Of a stretch of 64,000 nucleotides of DNA, positions 43,851 to 53,205 are shown piece after piece (the first letter of the stretch is position 1; the number at the start of each line of letters is the position of its first letter). The notes under the pieces were generated by a model that saw nothing but the letters and a program-made list of their open reading frames with translations, was not told the DNA's origin and made no database searches. Position numbers and translations under genes: made by a program. This stretch comes from Desulfovibrionaceae bacterium (GTDB lineage Bacteria > Desulfobacterota > Desulfovibrionia > Desulfovibrionales > Desulfovibrionaceae), in contig JAHZEL010000007.1 of the NCBI GenBank assembly GCA_019421865.1, positions 1-64,000 on the forward strand, written 5' to 3'.

Positions 43851-45452
43851 TTAGCGGGTGGTTTTTCGAAGGACCTGACCGGAGCGAACGTTCTGTCTCT
43901 TTCCATCGTGAACGGCGGCAACACCGTTGACGAAGACATACTTCACATTGTCCGGATGCTGTTTGGGGCGGGAAATATCAAAGACGGTATCGGATCTTTC
44001 GGCATTGAAGACGACGATGTCGGCATAATAGCCGGGACGAAGAAGGCCACGATTCTTCAGGCCTATCTGACCGGCGGGAAGAGACGTAAGGCGACGAATG
44101 CCCTCCTCCAGCGAAAGCATGTGACGCTTCTGCACGAAATCCATGAGGAATTCATGCGTCCACAGGAAGGAATTCGGACCGACGCAGCTGCTGGCAAGCG
44201 GTCCGTCCACGGCGGACGCAATGGAGTCCGATATGACGGAGCAGAAGGGATCCTGCAGGCTTTCTTCGATGTCCTCTAGGAAGAAGGAGTCGCCGGTGAC
44301 GACGATGCATCCCAGATTTTCGCCTTCCTCGCAGAAGAGCCGGCACAGCCCTTCCCATCCGTTGGCGCATCCGTATTCCTCTCCGATCTGACTCAGTGTC
44401 TTGCCCAGGTGCCGCTGCGTCTTCTGGGCGGCAAACAGCCGTATCCGTTCCCAGTGATCGTCCACGGCGAGCTGCCATATGGGTGCTTCGTTGTTCTTCA
44501 GGCGACGACGGCCTTCCGGCGTTTCGAGCAGCTCAAGAAGCTCCTGAGTGCTTATCCTGAACGCCCATGCGGGAAGCAGCGCCATGCCCGAGGTGAAGTT
44601 CCAGCGGGTAGGCATGACGTCAAGACCGGCTTCAAGACCGTCTTCACGCAGCCACTGCAGCATCTGAAGCGTTCTTTTAATGGTGCCCGGATAACGGCCG
44701 TACTTGGGATTGATATGCGAGATCTGAAGGCGGGAACCCGTGGTGCGGGCAATATCGCACACTTCGGAAAAGGCAGAGAGAGCATACCGGTCACGGTTGC
44801 GCACATGCGTGGCATGCATGCCGTCAAAGGCAGGAAGACGGCGGCAAAGGGTTTCCAGTTCCCATGTTGTTGCCCCTTTGCCGGGATGATATTCAAGTCC
44901 TGTGGAAAGACCGAACGCGCCCTGTTCCAGGCAGGCGGTCAGCACGTCGGCCATATGATGCACTTCTTCGGCGGATGCCGGAGCTGTGGGATCGCTGTCC
45001 TTCATGGCCAGAAGTCGAAGCGCCCCGTGCCCCACCAGAGAAGCGATATTCGTTGACGGACGGACGCTCTCCATGGCTGAGAGATATTCGTCAAAGCTGT
45101 TCCATTCCGACTGAATGCGAACAGGGGCCAGCCCCTGCACATCCATGCGGGTTCTGTCGTCGCAGGGGGCGAGACTGTAGCCGCACACGCCGGTAAGTTC
45201 CGTCGTAACACCTTGCCGTATTTGGCTTTCTGCTCGATTATCTATGAATACCGACTGGTCCGTGTGACTGTGAACATCGACAAACCCGGGCGAGACCACA
45301 AGTCCCCGCGCATCTATGCGCTCTTTACACTCACAGCCGTCAAGATTGCCTATGACCTGTATGGTATCTCCTGTTATGCCGATATCGGATCGACTGGCCG
45401 GAGAGCCGGAACCGTCAATAAGCGTACCGCCGGAGATGATGATATCCAGCAT
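43851..45452 (-). CDS. N-acyl-D-amino-acid deacylase (amidohydrolase superfamily)
   Basis: A 533-residue metal-dependent amidohydrolase. The N-terminal small barrel (MLDIIISGGTLIDGSGSPA) leads into the metal motif PGFVDVHSHTDQS near residue 60. Later elements include LTGVCGYSLAP with the bridging Cys of D-aminoacylases, ATHVRNRD, QISHINPKYG and the C-terminal GLLRPGYYADIVVFN. The reaction is release of an acyl group from an N-acyl-D-amino acid. GGAGGTAACAGCCC precedes the start. With GltS directly downstream, N-acyl-D-glutamate is a sensible candidate substrate, but this is not proved by sequence. Confidence 0.87.
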   Translation of the reverse strand: MLDIIISGGTLIDGSGSPASRSDIGITGDTIQVIGNLDGCECKERIDARGLVVSPGFVDVHSHTDQSVFIDNRAESQIRQGVTTELTGVCGYSLAPCDDRTRMDVQGLAPVRIQSEWNSFDEYLSAMESVRPSTNIASLVGHGALRLLAMKDSDPTAPASAEEVHHMADVLTACLEQGAFGLSTGLEYHPGKGATTWELETLCRRLPAFDGMHATHVRNRDRYALSAFSEVCDIARTTGSRLQISHINPKYGRYPGTIKRTLQMLQWLREDGLEAGLDVMPTRWNFTSGMALLPAWAFRISTQELLELLETPEGRRRLKNNEAPIWQLAVDDHWERIRLFAAQKTQRHLGKTLSQIGEEYGCANGWEGLCRLFCEEGENLGCIVVTGDSFFLEDIEESLQDPFCSVISDSIASAVDGPLASSCVGPNSFLWTHEFLMDFVQKRHMLSLEEGIRRLTSLPAGQIGLKNRGLLRPGYYADIVVFNAERSDTVFDISRPKQHPDNVKYVFVNGVAAVHDGKRQNVRSGQVLRKTTR

Positions 45453-46059
45453 GGGCTGTTACCTCCGAATGGTTTCCTGCTTTGCAGGGTCAAAATTTCC
45501 ACCAGCGTTCGCGCGAAGTAAAGGTGTCGTTTCCGGTGTGATCAGAATCGTCTTCTCATCTGCAGGCAGACGAAAAAGCGCTTTTAAGACGAAGAGATCG
45601 ACCGATTCGACAGCTTTGTCTTAAGCAATAAAAAGATTTTTTTTTCACGTCAATATATTTTATGAAATATTTAATAAAATATTAACGAAAATAAAAATCA
45701 TGAATTTATAACAAGTTACAAAAAAAATCTCAACAACGACCGTCTGCGATGGGTTACCCTTGTCTGATGCGGAAGCAGGGAAACGAGACCGCGCAGCTCT
45801 GTCTCTTCCCTGCGTTTCAATGCTCACGAGGCAAAGAAAGATCCCTGAATCAGGGCGGCCACACGAGATTTCGCAGGCGGTCGCCCGAACAATTAAGAGC
45901 GTACAACGCCTGTCGCTCTGTTCCGTAAAGAGCTCCGCGTCGATGGAAAAGTCCGAACGGCTCCGTCGTCACACAGAGTGCTTCCGGATAGTCGTTTTAT
46001 GCTTGTGGTGGACGGGCAGCAATATTTCGGGCTGTTCGCAGAACGGCCCCATGACGTTA
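45453..46059. other. Long intergenic region, AT-rich in part
   Basis: About 600 bases. The stretch 45620-45740 is very AT-rich (runs of A and T, repeated TATTTAATAAAATATT) and probably contains the deacylase operon promoter on the minus strand. A 133-codon plus-strand frame at 45760-46161 has no ribosome binding site or recognisable domain and is not called. Confidence 0.45.
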
Positions 46060-46095
46060 AACAAAGCGCCCCTGCCGACACGTCGGCAGGGGCGC
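46060..46095 (-). terminator. Alpha/beta hydrolase gene terminator
   Basis: On the minus strand GCGCCCCTGCCGAC, a 2-base loop and GTCGGCAGGGGCGC (14 bp) are followed by TTTGTTTAA. It lies about 135 bp after the stop. Confidence 0.8.
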
Positions 46096-46231
46096 CAGAT
46101 ACCATGCGGCGGACACAAACTTTTTCAAGTCGTGTCCGCCGCATATACAGAAAATTCTTGAAGTGACAACCCTAACGAAGAGTCATCCGCAATTTTTCAT
46201 GACCTCGCTGAAAAAACACCGAACCCACCGT

Positions 46232-47302
46232 TCAGCGCTTCAGGTTCGCCCGGAAGAAGGCTTCCATGTCATCAAAGGGAATAATGTCGACTCTGTCGTA
46301 CAGATCCGTATGACTTGCCCCGGGAATGATCATAAGCTTCTTGTTCTCACCCTTAAGTTTTTTAAAGGCATCTTCACTGAAGTAGCGGGAATGCGCCTTT
46401 TCTCCATGAATGAGCAATACCGCGTTCCGGATTTCCCCGGCATAGCTCAAGAGCGGCATATTCATGAAGGAAAGAGGCGACGTGGCGTTCCAGGCTCCGT
46501 TGGAATTGATGGAGCGGGCATGAAAACCGCGCTTCGTCTTGTAGTAGTCGAAATAATCCTTCACAAACTGCGGCTCGTCGCCCTTGAGCGCTTCGGGAAG
46601 GCCGTTCGAAGACGGCGCTATCGTGCCGGACTTTGCATCCCTCGTGCGCTGAGCATTGAGCTGACGGCGCAGCTCATAACGCGCGTTCTCATCCATGGAA
46701 TCAAAATAGCCGTTGGCGTTCACCCGGCTCATATCGTACATGGTGGATGCCACGGCGGCCTTGATGCGCGTATCCATGGCGGCAGCATTGAGTCCCATGC
46801 CTCCGAAGCCGCAGATTCCAATGATGCCGATGCGTTCCTCGTCCACATTGTCCAGCGTGGTAAGAAAATCCACCGCGGCGCTGAAGTCTTCCGTATTGAT
46901 GTCGGGAGAGGCCACGTTGCGGGGTTCTCCTCCGCTTTCCCCCGTGTAGGAGGGATCGAAAGCCAGCGTTACAAAGCCGCGCTCGGCCATCGTCTGGGCA
47001 TACAGACCCGACGCCTGCTCCTTCACCGCGCCGAAAGGACCGCTCACGGCTATGGCCGCCATACCTTTTTCCGCCTGCAACGGAACATACAGATCGCCCG
47101 CAAGGGTGATGCCGTAGCGGTTTCTGAACGTCACTTTTCTATGCGTGACCTTATCGCTCGGGGGAAACGTTTTGTCCCATTCTTCCGTCAGATTCATGAT
47201 AGTGCCCTCTTCTGTCTTCATGTCGTCGCGGGTATCGCCGTATGCCGTTGCGGTTCCGGCCAGAAGCAGCATGCCTAAAAAAAGACCTGTCATTCGCGTC
47301 AT
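46232..47302 (-). CDS. Secreted alpha/beta hydrolase (YcjY/dienelactone-hydrolase-like)
   Basis: A 356-residue precursor with a signal peptide (MTRMTGLFLGMLLLAGTATA), so it is periplasmic. The hydrolase core has LAGDLYVPLQ, an oxyanion region AVSGPFGAVKEQ, a nucleophile elbow GICGFGG with Cys rather than Ser, and a late catalytic His in GASHTDLYD. A Cys nucleophile is known in dienelactone hydrolases and related YcjY-type proteins. ATG 47302, at the signal peptide with GGGCGGAACT upstream, is preferred to the in-frame ATG 11 codons earlier. The substrate is unknown and it is monocistronic. Confidence 0.82.
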   Translation of the reverse strand: MTRMTGLFLGMLLLAGTATAYGDTRDDMKTEEGTIMNLTEEWDKTFPPSDKVTHRKVTFRNRYGITLAGDLYVPLQAEKGMAAIAVSGPFGAVKEQASGLYAQTMAERGFVTLAFDPSYTGESGGEPRNVASPDINTEDFSAAVDFLTTLDNVDEERIGIIGICGFGGMGLNAAAMDTRIKAAVASTMYDMSRVNANGYFDSMDENARYELRRQLNAQRTRDAKSGTIAPSSNGLPEALKGDEPQFVKDYFDYYKTKRGFHARSINSNGAWNATSPLSFMNMPLLSYAGEIRNAVLLIHGEKAHSRYFSEDAFKKLKGENKKLMIIPGASHTDLYDRVDIIPFDDMEAFFRANLKR

Positions 47303-47441
47303 AGTTCCGCCCCCCTGGGTTCTGAGTCCATGCACAATGGCTTTTCTTTTTTGTAAGAGAGCGGATGAATTATGACAAATACTTATATCTTATCTTTTAG
47401 TATAGAAAAAAGGCATAGATTAAAACGCCGCAACAACCTTC

Positions 47442-47987
47442 CTACAAAACGGTATCAAGCTTGGCGCCGTTCATGATGTTGATGACGGCGTTCTCGACAT
47501 TGGCCGTGCCACCGTTCATGGATACGCCGCCGCACACAGGGGCAAAGAACTCCCCGTCGGGATGATCGGTCATGTAGGTGAGCGTGCCGCCGCTGATGGT
47601 GATGGAGGCATTCTCCACATTGGAGACGGAACCTTTGCCGATAGCCGTGCCGCCGGCATTGAGTTCATCTTCGAGTCTGCCGGAAGAAAGGGTCAGAGAG
47701 GTATTCTCCACGCTGACATTTTCCCCGTTTTCCGCGAGAGAGCCGCCGAAGTAAAGCTGATGCACATTCTCTCCGCCGGTGACATCCTTGGCAGCCCCAT
47801 CAGCCCACGTGGTGATCTTCTTCAGCTCGTCAATATACTCCTGATCCACAGCCGATGCCGCAGATGCCGACCCCATGACCAGCATGGACGCTGCAGCAAG
47901 AGAACCAAACACATTGATGAGCGTGCACTTCTTCAGCACGGCCCGATACCGATTGATGAGATTACCCATCGCACCCTTGGTAAGCAT
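47442..47987 (-). CDS. Truncated autotransporter/adhesin-like passenger (181 aa)
   Basis: The protein begins MLTKGAMGNLINRYRAVLKK and carries a long signal region (about residues 20-45, ending GSASAASA) of the autotransporter type. The rest is made of Gly/Asn/Thr/Ser-rich strands such as VENASITISGGTL and VENAVINIMNG, which look like rungs of a right-handed beta-helix. It stops after 181 residues, with no beta-barrel translocator, whereas family members are usually many hundreds of residues. GGAGGTTTGTAGA precedes the start. It is either a 5' remnant or a small secreted fragment. An XRE regulator is divergent. Confidence 0.6.
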   Translation of the reverse strand: MLTKGAMGNLINRYRAVLKKCTLINVFGSLAAASMLVMGSASAASAVDQEYIDELKKITTWADGAAKDVTGGENVHQLYFGGSLAENGENVSVENTSLTLSSGRLEDELNAGGTAIGKGSVSNVENASITISGGTLTYMTDHPDGEFFAPVCGGVSMNGGTANVENAVINIMNGAKLDTVL

Positions 47988-48174
47988 TCTACAAACCTCC
48001 AATATGCAGTAATGCTGATATATCAATGACTTTACATAAAAAATAATGCAGTTTTTCTTTCTATGAATACGCACGAACCCACCGAATGTCAGTCAAAGGA
48101 AAAGAAAAAATGCATTTTATAAAAAGTATATTATCATATACTTTTTCCGTTAAGGCCCCCGCTACTTGTGAGCT

Positions 48175-48423
48175 ATGGAAGCAAACCCTTTTCTCCAAGT
48201 AGCCACAGGGGCCGTCATCCTGCGGGAACGCCGGAAAAGACACTTGACACAGCAGGCTCTGGCCGACCATGCCGGACTTCAGCGCGTCTACATTGTCGGC
48301 ATAGAGGGAGGCAAAAGATCCGTCAGCCTCGCCATCATTTTTGCCGTTGCCCAGGCCTTCGGCATGAACGCCGATCAGCTGGTCAGAAAAATTCAGGAAG
48401 AACTGGAGAAGATATCCGAGTAA
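48175..48423 (+). CDS. XRE-family HTH regulator (82 aa)
   Basis: A single helix-turn-helix domain: GAVILRERRKRHLTQQALAD, then GLQRVYIVGIEGGKRSVSL and IIFAVAQAFGMNADQLVR. This is the Cro/C1 fold with almost no extra sequence, typical of small repressors such as restriction-modification controllers. No restriction-modification genes are nearby. It is divergent from the autotransporter fragment with an AT-rich gap of about 190 bp between them, so it may regulate that gene or itself. Confidence 0.85.
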   Translation: MEANPFLQVATGAVILRERRKRHLTQQALADHAGLQRVYIVGIEGGKRSVSLAIIFAVAQAFGMNADQLVRKIQEELEKISE

Positions 48424-48793
48424 AGACTGAAACTTTCATGTCATCATGCTCGGAGTAGCCCTGACACGTCATGGCTCCCGGTTCAAGGAGGCCCTTCGCC
48501 GATGAGTCTGACTCTCTCTGCGGGGCGTCTTCTTTTACGCCCTTAAAGCAGTGCTTCGGTCGGACAAATCCGTTTCCGCCATATTCTTCTCTTCCCCTGA
48601 AAGGTTTCCTCATGCGGGGAACCCCATCCTATCCATCCGGAACTTTTTGACATTCTTTACAAAACTTCATGGAAACGTCATCAGCGCGTCACGTTCACGT
48701 CAAACGGAACGCCTATGTTTTCTCCGTCCTTCAGAAAGGAACCGCCCCGCGGAAAATCCCTTCTGAACCTGTTTAACGTTTATGGAGGAAACT
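48424..48793. other. Upstream region of the ABC importer operon
   Basis: About 370 bases without a supported gene. TTGACA occurs at 48647-48652, but the -10 match at the right distance is poor, so no promoter is assigned with confidence. Confidence 0.4.
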
Positions 48794-50353
48794 ATGATTC
48801 CCGCTTCCCGCTGGCTGAGATTCGCCGTAGCGGCCGTGATGTGCACCTTTGCCCCGATATCGGCGTCCGCCGCCGATTCCCGCCCGGATCTCGTGGTTGC
48901 CGTGGCTGAAATTCCCGAAGGGCTCGAACCTTCCAAGGAACTTTCCAACATGGGAACCCGCATCACCTACAACATCTTCGACACGCTCATCCGCCGCGAC
49001 TTTCTGGCGGACGGCTCCGGCACGGCATCCAAGCTCGTTCCCGGACTGGCGGAAAGCTGGAAGCGCATCGACAACAACGGCATCGAACTGCATCTGCGCA
49101 AGGGCGTGAAGTTCCACAACGGCGACGAGCTCACCTCCGCCGACGTGGTGTTCACCTTCGAACGCATGCTCAAGCCCGACTATCCCGCGCCGGAAGGCAA
49201 GGCCTACTTCTCCATCTTCGATCACCTTGAAGCGGTCGATCCCTACACCGTCCGCATCTACACCAAGTACAACGACGCGCTGCTGGAACACCGCCTGTCC
49301 TCCTGGGCCAGCTGGATCGTCAACAAGCGTGCCTATGAAGAACTGGGCTTCGACGAATTCGGCCGCCACCCCGTCGGCACCGGCCCCTACAAGCTGAAGA
49401 GCCTGCGCTCCGGTGAAAGCATCGTTCTCGACGCCAACGACGACTACTACGGCGGCAAACCTACGGCCCGCAGCGTCACCTTCCGCATGGTGCCGGAAGT
49501 GGCCGCCCGCATCAGCGGTCTGGTCAGCGGCGAATTCGACATCATCGCCAACCTTCCGCCGGACCAGCTGTCCACGCTGGAATCCTATCCGGACATCGAC
49601 GTGCGCAGCGTCGTGCTTTCCAACACGCACATGCTGGTGTTCAACGTCAACGCCGGTCCCCTCAAGGACAAGAGAATCCGTCAGGCCCTTTCCCTTGCCG
49701 TGGACCGCAAGGCCCTGAACGACGCGCTCTGGGGCGGCAAGGCCGTGGTGCCCAACGGTCATCAGTTCCCCGAGTTCGGCGACATGTACGATCCTTCCCG
49801 TCCCGGCCAGGTCTTTGATCCTGAAAAGGCCAGAAAGCTCGTGAAGGAAGCCGGTTACAAAGGCGAACCCATCACCCTGCACACCCAGGCCAACTACTAT
49901 GTGAACGCGCTCGCCGCCGCCCAGATCATGCAGGAAATGTGGAAGGCCGTAGGCCTGAACGTTCAGCTGCAGGTCATCGAAAACTGGAAGGCCGTCAAGA
50001 ACGAAGACCTCATGATCCGCAACTGGTCCAACTCCAACCGCTACCCTGATCCGCTCGGCTCTCTGGCCGTGCTCTGGGGCGGAAACGGCGCTCCTCAGAC
50101 CTCGTGGAAGACCTGGACCGGCCCTGCCGTTGAAAAGTTCAACGCGCTCATCGCCAGTCTCGAGCAGACTTCCGAACCTGCCGCCCGCAAGAAGATCTTC
50201 GGCCAGATGCTCGACCTGTGGGAAGATGAAACCCCCGGCATGACTCTGTACCAGCCGCTTGAAAGCTACGGCGTGAAGAAGTCCGTGCACTGGCAGCCCT
50301 ACAGCTTCTACTACATGGATCTTCGCCCCTACAACCTCACCTTCGACAAGTAA
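48794..50353 (+). CDS. ABC transporter substrate-binding protein (peptide/nickel family)
   Basis: A 519-residue SBP_bac_5 protein with a signal peptide (cleavage after SASA, near residue 26). Family features are LVPGLAESWKRIDNNGIELH, LRKGVKFHNGDELTSADVVF and VDRKALNDALWGGKAV. GGAGGAAACT sets the start at ATG 48794 rather than at 48782. It captures the substrate in the periplasm for the permease encoded downstream. A partial terminator follows it, typical for keeping binding protein levels above those of the membrane parts. Cargo may be a phosphodiester, judging from the enzymes in the operon. Confidence 0.92.
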   Translation: MIPASRWLRFAVAAVMCTFAPISASAADSRPDLVVAVAEIPEGLEPSKELSNMGTRITYNIFDTLIRRDFLADGSGTASKLVPGLAESWKRIDNNGIELHLRKGVKFHNGDELTSADVVFTFERMLKPDYPAPEGKAYFSIFDHLEAVDPYTVRIYTKYNDALLEHRLSSWASWIVNKRAYEELGFDEFGRHPVGTGPYKLKSLRSGESIVLDANDDYYGGKPTARSVTFRMVPEVAARISGLVSGEFDIIANLPPDQLSTLESYPDIDVRSVVLSNTHMLVFNVNAGPLKDKRIRQALSLAVDRKALNDALWGGKAVVPNGHQFPEFGDMYDPSRPGQVFDPEKARKLVKEAGYKGEPITLHTQANYYVNALAAAQIMQEMWKAVGLNVQLQVIENWKAVKNEDLMIRNWSNSNRYPDPLGSLAVLWGGNGAPQTSWKTWTGPAVEKFNALIASLEQTSEPAARKKIFGQMLDLWEDETPGMTLYQPLESYGVKKSVHWQPYSFYYMDLRPYNLTFDK

Positions 50354-50364
50354 GCTCTTTCCCC

Positions 50365-50394
50365 CGGCGCGCTCCGAAAGGGGCGCGCCGTTTT
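50365..50394 (+). terminator. Intra-operon hairpin after the binding-protein gene
   Basis: CGGCGCGC, a 10-base loop and GCGCGCCG are followed by TTTT. It probably terminates part of the transcripts and lets the rest read into the ATPase gene. Confidence 0.7.
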
Positions 50395-50406
50395 CGAGTA
50401 CATTCC

Positions 50407-51420
50407 ATGCTGCTTTCCATACGAAATCTCGGAGTCCGCTTCTGGAGTCCCCGCGGTATCGTCCGTGCGGTAAGCGACGTCAATCTCGACGTGCAGCCGG
50501 GCGAAATCGTGGGCATTGCCGGTGAAAGCGGTTCCGGAAAAAGCGTCACCTGCATGGCCGTCATGGGCCTTCTGCCGACCCGTTTTGCCCGTATCACCGG
50601 CTCCGTCATGCTGGAAGGACGCTCTCTTCTGGACCTTCCCGAGCAGGAACGGCGTCAGCTGCGGGGTAAGACGCTCGCCATGATCTTTCAGGATCCTTCC
50701 AGCTGCCTCGATCCCATACGACGCATCGGCAGCCAGATCATGGAGGCCCTGAAGCTGGCCGAACCCGATCTTCCCCGCGCCGAACTTCGGGACAGGGCCA
50801 GAGACCTGCTGCGCCGCGTGGGCATTGCGGACTCCGCCAGACGAATGGACGAGTACCCGCATCAGCTTTCCGGCGGCATGAACCAGCGAGTCATGATCGC
50901 CATGACGCTGGCCTGCAGCCCCCGTCTTCTTTTTGCCGACGAACCGACCACCGCTCTCGACGTGACCACCCAGGCCCAGATACTCGCCCTGATCAGAAGC
51001 ATTGCCTCGGAGCACAACATGGCCGTGGTGCTCGTCACGCACGATCTCGGCGTGATGGCCCAGACCGCCGACAGGGTGGCCGTGATGTATGCCGGTCGCG
51101 TGGTGGAAAACGCTCCCGTCGGCGAACTTTTCCATCACCCCTCGCATCCGTACACCAGAGCGCTGCTCAAGGCCTGCCCCCGTACCGACATCACCGTGCG
51201 CAGACTGGCCTCCATTCCCGGCACGGTGCCGCCCCTCACCGAAAAGATCACGGGCTGCGCCTTTGCTCCGCGCTGTGCGGAAGCCATGCCCGTATGCCCG
51301 CAGGTCCGCCCCCGGATGCTGAACCTGAGCCGGGACGACGCCTCCTTTTCCGCCGTTCCCGGTACGGAACACTTCTGCGCCTGCCACAGAAACGAGACCG
51401 GGAGAGAGATGCCGTCATGA
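50407..51420 (+). CDS. ABC transporter ATPase, DppD/OppD type
   Basis: A 337-residue ATPase with Walker A GESGSGKSV near residue 40, Q loop MIFQDPSSCLDP, signature LSGGMNQRVMIAM and Walker B LLFADEPTTALD. The C-terminal oligopeptide/dipeptide extension has the Cys-containing GCAFAPRCAEAMPVC motif, a possible [4Fe-4S] site in this family. It powers import together with the DppF-type subunit, whose start overlaps its stop (ATGA). Confidence 0.93.
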   Translation: MLLSIRNLGVRFWSPRGIVRAVSDVNLDVQPGEIVGIAGESGSGKSVTCMAVMGLLPTRFARITGSVMLEGRSLLDLPEQERRQLRGKTLAMIFQDPSSCLDPIRRIGSQIMEALKLAEPDLPRAELRDRARDLLRRVGIADSARRMDEYPHQLSGGMNQRVMIAMTLACSPRLLFADEPTTALDVTTQAQILALIRSIASEHNMAVVLVTHDLGVMAQTADRVAVMYAGRVVENAPVGELFHHPSHPYTRALLKACPRTDITVRRLASIPGTVPPLTEKITGCAFAPRCAEAMPVCPQVRPRMLNLSRDDASFSAVPGTEHFCACHRNETGREMPS

Positions 51421-52484
51421 TCATCAAACAGGAACATTCCACGGCGCTGCTGCGCGCCGACAACCTTGTCCGCACCTTTCAGGCGGGCCGCGAAGGCCTG
51501 TTCGGGCTGTTCGGTCCGCGCCGGGAAGTCCGGGCCGTGGACGGCGTATCTCTTTCCATCATGCCCGGCGAAGCGCTGGGCCTCGTGGGCGAAAGCGGCT
51601 CCGGCAAGTCCACCGTGGGCAACATGATCAGCGCCCAGCTTCTTCCCACGGAAGGAGAAGTCTATTTTGAGGGACGGCGTCTGCATGACGAATCCCTCTC
51701 CCGTGCCCGCAGGCAGGAAGAAATGCGCCATCTCAGACGCAATCTTCAGGTCATCTTTCAGGATCCCGCAGGCACCCTCAATCCCCGCCTTCCCATCGGG
51801 GAACAGATCGCCGAGCCTCTGCGCATTCACGGAGAAAAGGACGCCCGCCTGCTGAAACAGCGCGTGGCGGAATCCCTCCTGCAGGTCGGCCTGAATGAAG
51901 ACATGGCCTCCCGCTATCCGCACGAACTTTCCGGCGGACAGCGGCAGCGCGCCGTAGTGGCGCGGGCGCTCATCACGCGCCCGAAGCTCATCGTCTGCGA
52001 TGAACCCACCTCCGCGCTCGACGTGTCCATTCAGGCTCAGGTCGTCAATCTGCTCGGCGACCTGAAGGCGGAAACCGGCGTCTCCTATCTTTTCATTTCA
52101 CACAACCTCGGCGTCGTAAGAACGGTATGCGACAGGGTGGCCGTCATGTATCTCGGCAGAATCGTGGAAGAAGCTCCGGTGGATGAGCTTTTCTCCCATC
52201 CCGAGCATCCCTATACGCGGGCGCTTCTGGAAGCCAATCCCATTCCGGTTCCCGGACTCAGAAGTCAGACGCCTCCGCTGAAAGGAGAGCCGCCGAGCCC
52301 TCTTGACGTGCAGCCCGGCTGCCGTTTTCTGGAACGCTGCCCCCGCGCTCACGAACGCTGCCGTCGCCTCGCGCCGGAGCTGAAGCGGATACGCCGCTCC
52401 CGCACCTTTTCGGAACCCGTCCATCTCGTCGCCTGCCATTATCCGGAAACGGACCGCTCCGTGTTCCAGGAGTCTCTGTCATGA
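51417..52484 (+). CDS. ABC transporter ATPase, DppF/OppF type
   Basis: A 355-residue ATPase starting MIIKQEHSTALLRADNL, fixed by the ATGA overlap with the preceding gene. Walker A GESGSGKST, Q loop VIFQDPAGTLNPR, signature LSGGQRQRAVVARALI and Walker B LIVCDEPTSALD are complete. The C-terminal motif GCRFLERCPRAHERC follows the family pattern. A phosphodiesterase gene overlaps its end by four bases, so enzyme and transporter are made together. Confidence 0.93.
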   Translation: MIIKQEHSTALLRADNLVRTFQAGREGLFGLFGPRREVRAVDGVSLSIMPGEALGLVGESGSGKSTVGNMISAQLLPTEGEVYFEGRRLHDESLSRARRQEEMRHLRRNLQVIFQDPAGTLNPRLPIGEQIAEPLRIHGEKDARLLKQRVAESLLQVGLNEDMASRYPHELSGGQRQRAVVARALITRPKLIVCDEPTSALDVSIQAQVVNLLGDLKAETGVSYLFISHNLGVVRTVCDRVAVMYLGRIVEEAPVDELFSHPEHPYTRALLEANPIPVPGLRSQTPPLKGEPPSPLDVQPGCRFLERCPRAHERCRRLAPELKRIRRSRTFSEPVHLVACHYPETDRSVFQESLS

Positions 52485-53194
52485 ATCGTTCTCTTCTTGC
52501 CATAGCCCACAGAGGCTACTCCTCCCGTTTTCCCGAAAACACTCCCGCCGCCTTTGCCGGAGCCTGCGATCTCGGCGTATTCGCCGTGGAAACCGACGTC
52601 AGACTCACGGCCGACAACGTGCCCGTCTGCATGCACGATCCCGACCTTCTGCGTCTGGCCCGCAGACCGGAACGCATTGCGGAAACAGCGCTCGACGAGG
52701 CCCGGAAGATTCTGCACGAGGCGGGCCGCGAACTCTGCCTTCTGGAAGACGCCTTCAAGCTGATGAAGAGCATCAAAGGGCGCCTTCTTCTCGACGTCAA
52801 GGTGCCGGCATCGCTTCCGCTCATCCATGAACTGCTGAAGCGCCTTGACATGCCTCTTGATGCCGTCGTGCTGGGACTTCGTTCCGTGGATCAGGTGCGC
52901 GTGTGGCGCTCCATGGATACCAGGCGTCCCGTGCTCGGCTTTCTCGAAGACGTGCGCGACATTCCGGCCTTTCTTGCCGAAGGCGGCACCGTCATCCGCT
53001 TCTGGGAGGAAGATCTCATGCGTGAGCCGGATCTTGTGAAGATTGCCGGGGACGCGCCGTTCTGGGTCATGGCCGGAGCCAGAGCATCCGGCTGCGGCGA
53101 AACGACGCCCGAACGCATTGAAACCGTCCGAGCTCTCGGCGCAGAAGCGCTGCTGCTCAACGATCCTGCGCTGCTGCTCTCCCGCGCCGAATAA
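52481..53194 (+). CDS. Glycerophosphodiester phosphodiesterase family protein
   Basis: A 237-residue GDPD/UgpQ-type TIM barrel. The catalytic pattern is intact: AHRGYSSRFPENTPAAF near residue 9 (His, Arg, Glu), AVETDVRLTADNVPVCMHD near residue 40 (metal Glu/Asp and second His), and LLLDVKVPAS near residue 105. No signal peptide is seen, so it acts in the cytoplasm on an imported compound. The expected reaction is hydrolysis of glycerophosphodiesters to glycerol-3-phosphate and an alcohol. It lies between the transporter ATPase and an NPP-type phosphodiesterase. Confidence 0.9.
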   Translation: MNRSLLAIAHRGYSSRFPENTPAAFAGACDLGVFAVETDVRLTADNVPVCMHDPDLLRLARRPERIAETALDEARKILHEAGRELCLLEDAFKLMKSIKGRLLLDVKVPASLPLIHELLKRLDMPLDAVVLGLRSVDQVRVWRSMDTRRPVLGFLEDVRDIPAFLAEGGTVIRFWEEDLMREPDLVKIAGDAPFWVMAGARASGCGETTPERIETVRALGAEALLLNDPALLLSRAE

Positions 53195-53205
53195 GGAAAT
53201 GACGC

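Noticed and set aside
45760..46161. 133-codon plus-strand frame
   Set aside because: No ribosome binding site, Ser/Arg-rich composition, no domain, and it overlaps a minus-strand terminator.
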